A stretch of 64,000 nucleotides of DNA. Source: Symsagittifera roscoffensis. Lineage: Eukaryota; Xenacoelomorpha; Acoela; Convolutidae. Below the pieces are notes generated by a model. It did not search any database. It was not told the DNA's origin and saw only the letters and a program-made list of their open reading frames with translations. Both the position numbers and the translations under genes were made by a program. The DNA is taken from assembly GCF_963678635.1 (NCBI RefSeq), contig NC_087064.1, positions 45,553,346 to 45,617,345 of the forward strand, in the 5' to 3' direction. This document shows, in pieces, positions 14,780-25,900 of this stretch. Positions within the stretch are counted from its first letter, which is position 1; each line of letters starts with the position of its first letter.

Positions 14780-16950
14780 CAATTGTGGGATGTTGTCAGA
14801 GTTTTCCCAGGTTTTGCGACTCTGGCCTCCATACATGAATAACCAAATCCTTTTAGTTTACGAGATAGGCATTTTTTCGAAGTTTCTAGAAAATTTAATT
14901 TTGAAAAATTTCTCAATTTGTGAAGTTCTCACCCTGTAGTTGAGTGCTGTCATGGTACTCTCAGAGGTTGCGAATCTTGCTTCCGAACCTTACTTTTCAA
15001 ATCCTTATAATTTTCGAGATATGACGTTTTTGATATGATTTTTCAAAAATTCTCAGAAAACCTAAGATTTAAAAATTTAAAAACTTTGAAGATCGCAATC
15101 CTGTAGTTGGAAGCTGAGAGGCGAATCTTGCCTCTGAATATGACTGCTCAAAATCCTGTAGTTTTTGAGATATGAAGTTTTTTATGATTTTCTCCGTAAT
15201 TTTCAAAAAAAATTAGATCTTAAAAATTCTCAACGAAGATCTCAACCCTGTTATTGGAATCTGTGAGGATACTCTCAGCGGGTCGCAAATCTTGCCTCTG
15301 AATATGGCTGCTCAAATTTTTGTAGTTTTCGAGATTTGACTGTTTTTAGGATTTTTTCGAGATTTTTCAAAGATTTTAGATATAGAAAATTTTGAATTTT
15401 AAGTTCTCATCTTTATAGTGAGGCTATGTAAAGGTTTGACTCAGAGTTGCAAATTTTCCCTCTAAATATGACTGCTCAAACTCTTTTGGTTTTCGAGATA
15501 TGACGTTTTTTGGGATTTTTCAAAAAGTTTTCAGAAAACTTGAATTTAATTTTTTTTTCAAAATTTTGGGTTTCCAGCTTTGTAGTGGGGGCTATCAGAG
15601 TATTAAGAGGCGTTACGAAACGTCCCTCTAAATATGACTGCTCAAATCTCGTTAGTTTTCCAGATATGATGTTTTAAGTGATTTTTTCAAAAATTAATCA
15701 GAAAACTAAAATTAACTTTTTTCCAGATAGAAATTCTTAACCCTGTAAATGGGGCGGTCAGAGTTTTCTCAGGGCTTGAGATACTTGCGTGTAATCAAGG
15801 CTGCTCAAATCTTTCTAGGTTTTGAGATATGAATGTTTTCATTTTTTTTTTATAAAAAATTTTCAGTAAACTTAAGTTTAATTTTTTCAACTTCGAAATA
15901 CCTAATCCTTTACTTGGGGGCTGTCAGAGTACTCTCAGGGGTTGCGAATCTTGCCTCCAAATCTGACTGCTCAAGCCTATAATGAGTTTGAAGTTTTTTA
16001 TGGTTTTTGAAGTTTTGTTTTTAGAAAACTTTAATTTGAAAAGTTTCGCAATTTGAAATTTCTAACCCTGTAGTTGGGTTTTGTGACACACTCTCATGAT
16101 TTGCAAATCTTGCGTCCAAATGCGACTGCTCTTTGTTCTATGTTTCGGAAATGTGACGTTTCTTAGTTCATTTGAAATATTTTCAAAGAACATATAAAAA
16201 CTTCACAAAAGTTTATGGTTTTTCAAAATTTGAAAAAAAAACTTGAATAAAAAAACTGTGCGAAATTTGAAACTTCCAACCCTGCTATTGGTTGCTGTCG
16301 GCGTACACTCAAAGGATAATCACAGAACTTAGATGAAAAAATTTCACAAAATTTGAAACTCCCATATCTATAGTGAGAGTTTTCGGGATACGACGTTTTT
16401 TGGGATTTTTCTAAAAGTTTTCAGAAAACTCAAATTTAATTTTTTGGGGGCTGTGAGGTCACTCTTAGGGGTTGCGAATCTTGCCTCCAAATCTCACTTA
16501 TCAAATCCTTGTAGTTTTGAGATATGACGTTTTTTATGATTTTTCAATAGTTTTCAAAAAGCTTATGATTTAAAAGATTTTAAAAACTTCGTAGATTTCA
16601 ATCCTGTAGTTGGAGACTGTGAGGGTACTCACATGAGTTGCGAATCTCGGCTCTGAATTTGACAACTCAAATCCCTGTAGTTCTCGAGATTTGACGGTTT
16701 TTAGGATTTTATCAAGATTTTTCAAAGATTTTTTTAGACGTAGAAAATTTTAAGTTTCAAGTTCTCGGCTATATATAAGAACTTCAAAAATTTGTGATTT
16801 TTCAAAATTTGGAAAAAAACGTGAATAAAACTACCAACCCTGCAATCAGTTGCTGTCAGGGTACACTCAAAGGATGCAGATCATGTTCTCAGTATATGCG
16901 GTTTTTGAGTTGTTCAAAATTCTAAGCACCGGAGGTGCGTTACACGCTAG
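14780..16950 (+). repeat. degenerate ~165-bp satellite within a Helitron-like element (copy 2)
   Basis: About twelve diverged monomers follow one plan: 'gttgcgaatcttgcctc', 'aaatatgactgctcaaat', 'gttttcgagatatgacgt', a run of 'tttttcaaaa', then 'aaccctgtagttgg'. The 'gcgaatcttgc' landmark falls near 14966, 15122, 15284, 15447, 15613, 15775, 15942 and 16102, a spacing of 156-167. The array closes with hairpin GCACC-GGA-GGTGC (16926-16938), 8 bases and CTAG (16947-16950), then T, exactly as at 272-296. The 5' end is not determined. Confidence 0.72.
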
Positions 16951-17322
16951 TTTAGCTTTATGCTCTCCAATTTTTTAAATGCCAAATTAGTGTGGATGCT
17001 TTTAGTTTATTATATTCCAAATTGCACCATGCAAAATTTTTGTCTACTTATATTTGGTGCGACTTTTTAGCATATGATTATTGGCAATTTATAAGCTTTT
17101 GTAGCTGCTTTATTGGTGGCTAGTATTAGTGAATTTTCCAGGACCCGTGGCGCAGATGCAAGGACCTGCGAGTCCCAATCTCCTGGTCGTTGGTTCTAAT
17201 CCGGAGCAAAAGTTTTAGTCTTCAATGCTTTATTTTACTTTTCTTTTCTGATTTCATTTTTTACTGCTAATTTTTGTTTTCTTGCTTGCTTTTACGCAGT
17301 GCAGCTTTGCCTCTGTTTTTAA
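16951..17322 (+). repeat. composite repeat with tRNA-like core (copy 1)
   Basis: Three parts: a ~190-bp head ('ttagtgtggatgctttt..', 'tgtagctgctttattggtgg'), a tRNA-like core (17141-17206), and a ~110-bp tail ending 'cgcagtgcagctttgcctct'. The head, core position and tail all match 26660-27045. It abuts the Helitron-like CTAG exactly. No coding. Confidence 0.7.
17141..17206 (+). repeat. tRNA-like sequence (SINE core), not a functional tRNA
   Basis: 'gtggcgcagatgc' resembles an A box and 'ggttctaatcc' a B box, with a GAG..CTC anticodon-type stem between. The 3' side does not pair with the 5' acceptor strand and the stretch runs straight into repeat tail, so I read it as a polymerase III promoter relic rather than a tRNA gene. 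Confidence 0.55.
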
Positions 17323-18168
17323 TTTATTTCAGCTAAACTATTTGACGCAAAAACAATGTGTTGTTTATTGGTGTCCACAGTCCCAGTTTTAATAACGCTT
17401 TTATAGAATTCTGAAATGTCATTTTGTGCCAATAAATCTCTATCAAGCAAAAAATATTTTTCGTTTGCTCACTCTTATGTTCATCAGAATTGTTTTCTAC
17501 AAAACTTGTACCGTCCTCTTAACTATTCCTTCCTTTCAAAAGCGTGGATACCTTCGAGAAACAAATTTTCGATGCGTAACTGAAAATAAAACTAATTTGC
17601 GGATAAAATTGTCTACGGCTTCAGCAGAAAGATTTTTTCAAAAAAGTAATTGTTTTGTCTTTCGCGGATTATTTACGCTTTTGTTTTTGGGGATTGTTTA
17701 TGTTTGAGTGTTTTTTCAGACCCATTTCGGTTTATATTACAATGTTTTAATGTTTTCGACGGAATTTTTAATACTATCGAAACGATAATGAAGTCCTGAG
17801 CCCACAATCAACGGCTATTTTACCTGTGACACTTTTTCGTAAAGTTATGGGGTTTCACATTTGAAATGATTATTTTTGCTATATGATGCATTTTCTATTA
17901 ACGCGTAGCATGTTGGCGAATCAACGCGTGCTGTGAATTAAATTTTTCAATGCTGGAATGTAGAATTTTAACCCAAAGAGAACTAAAAACTACTATACAT
18001 ATTAGGCGAAAGCAATAGCAGGCGAGAATACAACAAGACTGCTCGTTTATCAGGGCAAAGCCCTGAATGTTCCGACTGTCCCTCAATTCTTGTCGAATAG
18101 TTTTTGTGGAAAAAATATTGAAAAGCTATACATTTTGGACAATATCTAATTGTAAAATTTTGAGTCGT
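17323..18168. other. non-coding with a hairpin-ended repeat
   Basis: A perfect hairpin TCAGGGC-AAA-GCCCTGA lies at 18050-18066 inside 'agactgctcgtttatcaggg..aatgttccgact', matching 39561-39600 nearly base for base. An open frame at 17426-17707 lacks domains and is not supported. Confidence 0.45.
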
Positions 18169-18689
18169 ACGAAATTAATACGATCAATTAGCTAGCCTCA
18201 ATTCAATATGGAACGATTTTTTTGTGCGGGATAATTCGCCACGCATAAATAATTCGCGTTACGCTCTCAGCATTATGAATAAACTCTTTAAAGCGCGCAT
18301 AATTTAGTCCAGGTACATAGAAATTTTGGCAATTTTCAAGCCCCCAGAACTTAACAAAAAACAATTGGAGGTGAAATATCTTTTTTGCATTTGAACTCAA
18401 GAAGTCGATATCTTCAATGGAGAATAAAAATTTTTGGTGAAAATTATTATTTGGATCGGTGAAAATTGACTGAATGAAAAAAACCACACCGAGCATAAAG
18501 ATTCCGTTTTCTTCAAAAGTCGGAACAACAAGCCCAGACATTATTCAGAGCAGACTATTAATTCACTCGTAGAAAAGGCAAAGAAGACGATGCGAGCTCC
18601 GTCAAATTTGATACTGTGCATTTTCTACTACTAAGCGCGTTAATCAGTGTTTCCCCCTGAAATGAATAAATTCCGCGTATTAAAAGAGC

Positions 18690-18860
18690 TTAATCGGTAA
18701 TTAGGCTTTTCACCGTAAAAAAACTTTGAAATTGCTTTGATGTTTAATTTAAACAACTTTCAGGATCTTTCTCACTTGGTCCAGAGGTAACTCGGGCTCC
18801 TTTTAAGGTCTTGAGTTCGAATACTAGACGGAACTTGTTTTTTCAGTATGTTTTGAAATT
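18690..18860 (+). repeat. tRNA-derived SINE-like repeat
   Basis: 'cacttggtccagaggtaact' (A-box-like, tRNA D-arm style) and 'gagttcgaatactagacgg' (B-box-like) lie about 45 bases apart, preceded by the 'ttaatcggtaattagg' block and followed by a T-rich tail. The same unit is present in duplication copy 2 at about 20987-21158. The head 'caactttcaggatctttctc' resembles the 59-bp minisatellite unit. Confidence 0.6.
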
Positions 18861-20419
18861 GATTTTTGTTTTTTGAGAAAAATTGAATTGGCTCAAAAAT
18901 TGAATCAGCTCAATGTCCAAAGCGTGAGTTTTCTTCTGATTTAAATAATTTGCATTAGAATTTACAGTCGTCCTGTTAACTTTAAATGCAGGTTTTGATT
19001 TGGATCAGATGGTTTTGGCTTCTGTTTGGTGGTAGTGATCTTATTTTTCTCAGTTTGAAAAGTAAAAATTTTTTATATATTTTTTGAGCTTTTCAGGGAG
19101 AATATGGTGTAAAAGTGTGGCTCAAAAAATATGACACTTTTTATGGCATTTTTTGGCTCAAAGTCACAAGTATTGTCGGATTAGTAGTCGCTCAGTAAAT
19201 GAAAGCTTTTGACTGCTGGTACTTGTTTCTCGACTGTTTTTTGAATTTGGGTTTTCTTCAAATGTTAAAAAAGTTCAGATTTTTTTCGACGTAGTGATTT
19301 CCGTCTCATTTTTCATTAACATGCTTGCAGTGCTCTGATTGTGCTATATTGCGAGATTTGTGATTCTCAGCCATGCCTCTGTGTTAAATTTTTCAATTAG
19401 GTTTTTTTTTGCCAGCTACTTTTATTGTAGCTAAACTTGGCTAAGTTGTGGCTCAACCTGAGCTAAAAATGAAGTGAATGTTCAGCTCCTCATTTCATGA
19501 CTCATATTTATTGTAAGATAGCTCAGTTAATGAGTGGGTGATATGGGAGAGCTTAGTTGCGACTCAATGCCTTGCTTGGCGTGTAATAATGCTAAAACGA
19601 GCTGATTTTTTCCAGTAAAAACAATTGTTTCGGAGCTTTATTTGATAACTTAAAAATAGTAGGAAAGCAAAATGAAATGTGTAAAATAGCAGCGCAAGTC
19701 TATTGCGAAACTGTGTCACCCAAAAGGTCAAGGCAGTTCATTTTGTAATTGTCGTGTGTCAACATCGAGTTGAGAGATAGATGCACGTCGTGCCAAAGGA
19801 TGGCAGCACTCAGTAGCTCGCGATGAGATCGGAGACTCATCAGGAACTGCTGTCAAGTGGCAGGTCAAACTCATGGGCAAAGTCAGAGTTGCTTAACAGC
19901 AGCTGGGTCGATATCAAGGTCGCATGTAGTCCCGCATGTCACGGTTGTTATTTAACCTAAAACAAAGAACCATTCGTAAAGATTGTAAAAATGTTTTGTA
20001 ATACGATACAGTTAGTCACAGGGAAAAATAGGCTGACCCATAATTTGACAAACGCAGAAGGAGAAAGTAAAAAATTAGGTACACTTTGTGTCGATGCTAT
20101 TTTCTCCTAACTATTTACGAAAGCCCCAAAATGAAAATCATGAACTTATTTTTCAAAAACTGCATGTATTTATTTGGCCGAGCATTATTTATCAAGAAAA
20201 TGGCGGAAAGCTTCACGAAACCCATTTTTCAGAAATACGAGAGGACCAAATATTTCATTTGTACCGGGACCAGAATTATCATGATTAAAAAAAAACTTGG
20301 TGGGGGGATATTAATTCCTGAAAAAAACTAATTGGGCAAAAATTGGTTTTTCACATGTATGTTACACTAAGGTGTCTAAATTAACATCAGGTGACTTGAA
20401 AAAAATACTACAATTTTAC

Positions 20420-20466
20420 CTTCCGCCATCCCCGTAAATGTATAGACTCTGTGTAATATTCTGTGA
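20420..20466 (-). pseudogene. duplicated 3' end of cadherin exon 4
   Basis: The last 47 bases of cadherin exon 4 (encoding SLYIYGDGG) with the following AAG|GTAAAA, created by the tandem duplication. The upstream part of the exon is missing, so there is no acceptor at its 5' edge; it can be included in a transcript only through readthrough or a new acceptor. Confidence 0.8.
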
Positions 20467-22764
20467 CGAAATTAATACGATCAATTAGCTAGCCTCAATT
20501 CAATATGGAACGATTTTTTTGTGCGGGATAATTCGCCACGCATAAATAATTCGCGTTACGCTCTCAGCATTATGAATAAACTCTTTAAAGCGCGCATAAT
20601 TTAGTCCAGGTACATAGAAATTTTGGCAATTTTCAAGCCCCCAGAACTTAACAAAAAACAATTGGAGGTGAAATATCTTTTTTGCATTTGAACTCAAGAA
20701 GTCGATATCTTCAATGGAGAATAAAAATTTTTGGTGAAAATTATTATTTGGATCGGTGAAAATTGACTGAATGAAAAAAACCACACCGAGCATAAAGATT
20801 CCGTTTTCTTCAAAAGTCGGAACAACAAGCCCAGACATTATTCAGAGCAGACTATTAATTCACTCGTAGAAACGGCAAAGAAGACGATGCGAGCTCCGTC
20901 AAATTTGATACTGTGCATTTTCTACTACTAAGCGCGTTAATCAGTGTTTCCCCCTGAAATGAATAAATTCCGCGTATTAAAAGAGCTTAATCGGTAATTA
21001 GGCTTTTCACCGTAAAAAAAACTTTGAAATTGCTTTGATGTTTAATTTAAACAACTTTCAGGATCTTTCTCACTTGGTCCAGAGGTAACTCGGGCTCCTT
21101 TTAAGGTCTTGAGTTCGAATACTAGACGGAACTTGTTTTTTCAGTATGTTTTGAAATTGATTTTTGTTTTTTGAGAAAAATTGAATTGGCTCAAAAATTG
21201 AATCAGCTCAATGTCCAAAGCGTGAGTTTTCTTCTGATTTAAATAATTTGCATTAGAATTTACAGTCGTCCTGTTAACTTTAAATGCAGGTTTTGATTTG
21301 GATCAGATGGTTTTGGCTTCTGTTTGGTGGTAGTGATCTTATTTTTCTCAGTTTGAAAAGTAAAAATTTTTTATATATTTTTTGAGCTTTTCAGGGAGAA
21401 TATGGTGTAAAAGTGTGGCTCAAAAAATATGACACTTTTTATGGCATTTTTTGGCTCAAAGTCACAAGTATTGTCGGATTAGTAGTCGCTCAGTAAATGA
21501 AAGCTTTTGACTGCTGGTACTTGTTTCTCGACTGTTTTTTGAATTTGGGTTTTCTTCAAATGTTAAAAAAGTTCAGATTTTTTTCGACGTAGTGATTTCC
21601 GTCTCATTTTTCATTAACATGCTTGCAGTGCTCTGATTGTGCTATATTGCGAGATTTGTGATTCTCAGCCATGCCTCTGTGTTAAATTTTTCAATTAGGT
21701 TTTTTTTTGCCAGCTACTTTTATTGTAGCTAAACTTGGCTAAGTTGTGGCTCAACCTGAGCTAAAAATGAAGTGAATGTTCAGCTCCTCATTTCATGACT
21801 CATATTTATTGTAAGATAGCTCAGTTAATGAGTGGGTGATATGGGAGAGCTTAGTTGCGACTCAATGCCTTGCTTGGCGTGTAATAATGCTAAAACGAGC
21901 TGATTTTTTCCAGTAAAAACAATTGTTTCGGAGCTTTATTTGATAACTTAAAAATAGTAGGAAAGCAAAATGAAATGTGTAAAATAGCAGCGCAAGTCTA
22001 TTGCGAAACTGTGTCACCCAAAAGGTCAAGGCAGTTCATTTTGTAATTGTCGTGTGTCAACATCGAGTTGAGAGATAGATGCACGTCGTGCCAAAGGATG
22101 GCAGCACTCAGTAGCTCGCGATGAGATCGGAGACTCATCAGGAACTGCTGTCAAGTGGCAGGTCAAACTCATGGGCAAAGTCAGAGTTGCTTAACAGCAG
22201 CTGGGTCGATATCAAGGTCGCATGTAGTCCCGCATGTCACGGTTGTTATTTAACCTAAAACAAAGAACCATTCGTAAAGATTGTAAAAATGTTTTGTAAT
22301 ACGATACAGTTAGTCACAGGGAAAAATAGGCTGACCCATAATTTGACAAACGCAGAAGGAGAAAGTAAAAAATTAGGTACACTTTGTGTCGATGCTATTT
22401 TCTCCTAACTATTTACGAAAGCCCCAAAATGAAAATCATGAACTTATTTTTCAAAAACTGCATGTATTTATTTGGCCGAGCATTATTTATCAAGAAAATG
22501 GCGGAAAGCTTCACGAAACCCATTTTTCAGAAATACGAGAGGACCAAATATTTCATTTGTACCGGGACCAGAATTATCATGATTAAAAAAAAACTTGGTG
22601 GGGGGATATTAATTCCTGAAAAAAACTAATTGGGCAAAAATTGGTTTTTCACATGTATGTTACACTAAGGTGTCTAAATTAACATCAGGTGACTTGAAAA
22701 AAATACTACAATTTTACCTTCCGCCATCCCCGTAAATGTATAGACTCTGTGTAATATTCTGTGA
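20467..22764. repeat. 2.3-kb tandem duplication, copy 2
   Basis: Second copy of the unit described at 18169-20466. Its right end lies inside intact cadherin exon 4 (breakpoint after 'ctgtga' at about 22764). It carries the predicted 3' UTR or following intron of that gene. Confidence 0.93.
22467..22472 (-). terminator. possible poly(A) signal of the cadherin gene
   Basis: TTTATT on the + strand (AATAAA on the gene strand), about 242 bases past the in-frame TAA at 22716-22714. It supports exon 4 being terminal but is a common hexamer in AT-rich DNA. The duplication repeats it about 2.3 kb further on. Confidence 0.3.
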
Positions 22765-22978
22765 GTTGGTAGTACTAGGTGGCTGCTGTCCGTTAGTCCC
22801 ATTGCCATAGTAGTAAACTCTATTGGGTCGCATTCCATTCGAGAACCGGTTGGATCTGTTTATGCACACCATTGTTGTTATTCCGGCTACAATCACAACA
22901 ACTAGCAGAATTCCCGCCAGACCAATCACAATCATCACCTCTGGAGATTGCAGGCTGGCTATCATTAAGGTGGAAAGA
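22714..22978 (-). CDS. cadherin exon 4: membrane helix and cytoplasmic tail
   Basis: The acceptor GGTTTCAG|T completes Asp332. It encodes LSTLMIASLQSPE, then a long aliphatic helix 'VMIVIGLAGILLVVVIVAGI', then 'NRSNRF', Tyr-rich 'RVYYYGNGTNGQQ' and 'SLYIYGDGGR' before TAA. The end is ambiguous: GGA AGG TAA is both a stop and a consensus donor (AAG|GTAAAA, splice point after 22718). The duplication breakpoint at about 22764 lies within this exon. Confidence 0.82.
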
Positions 22979-25900
22979 CTGAAACCAAAACATGCTATTA
23001 AACATCCTATTTTTATATCCGTTTTTTCATTTAATTTATTCAGGTAAAATTTTGCTTCGTTAACTGTTTCAAGTTTTCAAAATTTGAATGGCGTTTTTTT
23101 ATCAATCAGACGTTTTTTATTTTGATGAAGGGAAGGGGAGAACTCATAATTGGCAGTTTAAACGTGGCTTGTTTGTTTATTACTGCAACAGATGTCTTCT
23201 TTTTAAGTCGTTCCCATCTTTTCCTTAATTTTCCTGCATGTGTGCAAGTATCAGCTTACTTTTTGCGTCCTAATAGGAAAGGAAAAGCCTCATCCCTAGA
23301 TCGCTCGCACAGTTTTACACGGTTGTCAACAGAGGAATTTTTTATGTCCTGGTATCCAGGGTCCTGTTGTATGATGTATTAGTATTTGGGGATACTTTTA
23401 TACTTTTATCTGTCGATATCACCAATCAGTGTGAGTGAACATGTGAAAGCAGCAGAAAAAAATAGCTGATATAAATAATTCCACGTTCCTACTCCTGTAT
23501 ATTTTTATTTGTCATAAATTGAAAGACTGATCCTTTTTATTTTTTACACGAAAGCCGCAATACTCCCACGTTTTGTTTGCGACCAGGAACTATGTACTTT
23601 CCGGCCGTAAAAGTGTCTTAAATTGCTGCTCTCATAGAAAATTTTAAGTTTTACAAGATATTTGGTTTCGAATTGTGTCATTTTGTATTCACTAAAATTA
23701 ATCATGTTTGAAATCTCAAATCTGACTAAGATGATGAGAACTATAATTTAAAGTAGATGAGTGTATTGTCGTGTTTATTTCTGTATTTGAAGTCTTATGA
23801 TGACGATGACGCAACATCTTTTTGCTTTGATGCTGGGTGTAATAAAAAACCTTTTTTTCAGCCCGAAATGACGTCATCTGTCTGGTGGTTTCCAGGCACT
23901 TCTCGTCGCGAGAAATGAAAGTGACAAAAAAACCACAACACTTGTGACCCAGACGTAATCATGGAAAAAATATAGTTAAGTAGAGGTGACGTGGCTTCGA
24001 AAGGAAACTATAGTGGTGTATCCTTATATTACAGTCTATGGTGATGTAGTAGCGCGCCTAACCGGGATTAAAATGTTAACCAAGTTAGCCACAGAGACTA
24101 AAATATTCATTCTGACTGAAATTATAAACCGAACAATGAAATTTAGTGAAATGTTTGCTGAAAACGCATATGTTTAAGTGGTAAAATTAGCTGAAGCTTA
24201 AAATATTTTTGTTCAGTTAACAAAAAAAATTTGAGCTTAAGTTTTAGCAATTCGATGTTCTGTTTCAATAATTCATAGCAATGTTCTGTTTCAATAATTT
24301 GCATCTTCTATTCAATCCAGCTCATTAGTGAGTTTGCAGTGACTTAATTTATCTTAAAAAAATTTTCCTGGGGTGGTTGTTGAATGCAGTGCTCTAAAAT
24401 AACGATTTTTCACTGTTTACAAAAGAATTTTTAGGAATGAAAGGAGAAGTTGGTGATAAGGAATCACCTCAAGTGTCATTTAAGCCCCCTCCTCTCGCCA
24501 ATATTTCAACTATTTCCCCTTCCCAAGGAGTCTTAACGTCTGCTCCCTACTCTAGTTTCCCTTGGGAATAAACTACTCGGTTCTTGTGGAAGAGCGGCGG
24601 AATACTCTTTGATGTTGCAGCCGTTTTAATTTCCTGTTTACGTCAATATTCCCCCAACAAATAATCAACATCATTCCCCTGAAAATACTGTCTCTGAAAA
24701 TGGGCTCAACGAAGCACACTAATGCACCTATCAAGATCAATTTTCCCCGTGAATACATAATAGGCACTTTTGGCCCTGGCTAAATAATTACTTCTCATCT
24801 TATCTGTTGTCTCAAATTGCCTTTTTCTTTTTCAACTTTATCTTCATTCATTCTTTTCTGACCCCAGGCTAAATATGTCAAAAAGTGGGAAAGGGCTTAA
24901 AAGGGGGTATTAAGTTTCATATATCCCTTGCTGAGTTAGGAGGGAAGGATTAGGAAAGCAAAGACCATTTTAAATTTTGATGGAGTAGTAGCGAATAGGT
25001 AAAAAACAAAGCACCTGAAATTAAGGGATACGGTTGAATGCATAATTTTAAATCTAAATGAGACAATTTCTTCTAATTGGATCTATTTTTTATAGCAAAG
25101 AATTTTTTGAAGTATAAAAATTTTTAATTACAATTTTCCTTCTCAGTTTTTAAATATTTGTTTAAGTAATTTGATTCTTTTGTGCTTGCGATAGCTTGCC
25201 AGAGCCTGTTCAATTAATATTCGTTCCACAATGTAACATATGTTTCTTTTATAGGTTCCTTTACAGTAAAATCCGTCAATATGCCAGTGACTGATATTAA
25301 ATCGACATTTTAAATTTATTTTCATCAAACAAGTATTTTCTGAAGTTTTTCCGAGTCTGATTTGTTTGCGACATTGGAAGACGGACGAGAAAGACAGATT
25401 TCTTTTCATAGCGTTGTCAAAATATGGTTAAAGATGAGAATTTTGGCTCTTGCCTTTCTTGTCTGGAGAGAAAATAATGCCAGGAGGGGCTTAGTAGCTC
25501 TAAGCGGTCAAGTGGAAAGGAGACTGCAGAGAAAAAGAAACGAACCAAGAACAATAGTTTGCTGTAAGAAATAAATAGAGCATCTTTTCAAAGAGAATAA
25601 AAGGGTGTCCTAAAAATTTTTTTAGTCTTTGTATTCAATTTGATCTTCACGGGACAACTAGAAGAAATTAACGATTTTTGGAACTAAAAACGTATTTTGC
25701 GGTTGCCTGTTTGATAAAGAATGAAGAAAAAATTCGAATAGTTTTCAGTTTTTTCAATTTTTTAACCCTTGCAGCGAGTTTTGGTGTTTCGCCATAAATT
25801 ACATTCTCGTCTATTGAGTTTTTTTACAGCTATATTTCAGGTAATTTTTGCAAAAACAACTTCAAATATATCGCGTGTTAATTGGCTATCTAAAAATCAT

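Larger units (their letters stand above)
18169..20466. repeat. 2.3-kb tandem duplication, copy 1
   Basis: 18169-20466 and 20467-22764 are the same sequence offset by 2297-2298. By eye I found one A-run length difference (7 versus 8 A after 'caccgt') and one substitution (tagaaaaggc versus tagaaacggc). The unit holds a gttccgac-family repeat (18180-18545), a tRNA-like SINE (18690-18860), unremarkable non-coding sequence, and at its right end (20420-20466) a 47-base copy of the 3' end of cadherin exon 4 with its donor/stop. Open frames inside it are duplicated along with the DNA and carry no independent support. Confidence 0.93.

Noticed and set aside
17141-17206. A tRNA gene
   Set aside because: A- and B-box-like blocks are present but the acceptor strands do not pair, and the core is embedded in a repeated element.
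18203-18541. 112-codon - strand open frame, repeated exactly at 20500-20838
   Set aside because: Exact conservation is due to the recent 2.3-kb duplication; the same frame is broken in older members of that repeat family (5.66 and 39.9 kb).
20086-20331. 81-codon + strand open frame, repeated at 22384-22629
   Set aside because: Again explained by the duplication; no domain, AT-rich composition, and it overlaps the likely cadherin 3' UTR on the other strand.
23869-23876. TGACGTCA as an intronic enhancer
   Set aside because: A single perfect CRE palindrome is expected by chance at low rate and has no supporting cluster; noted in the intron entry only.
25143-25574. Opposed open frames (88 and 70 codons) in cadherin intron 3
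   Set aside because: No domain, no splice signals in support, and each overlaps the other in antisense.
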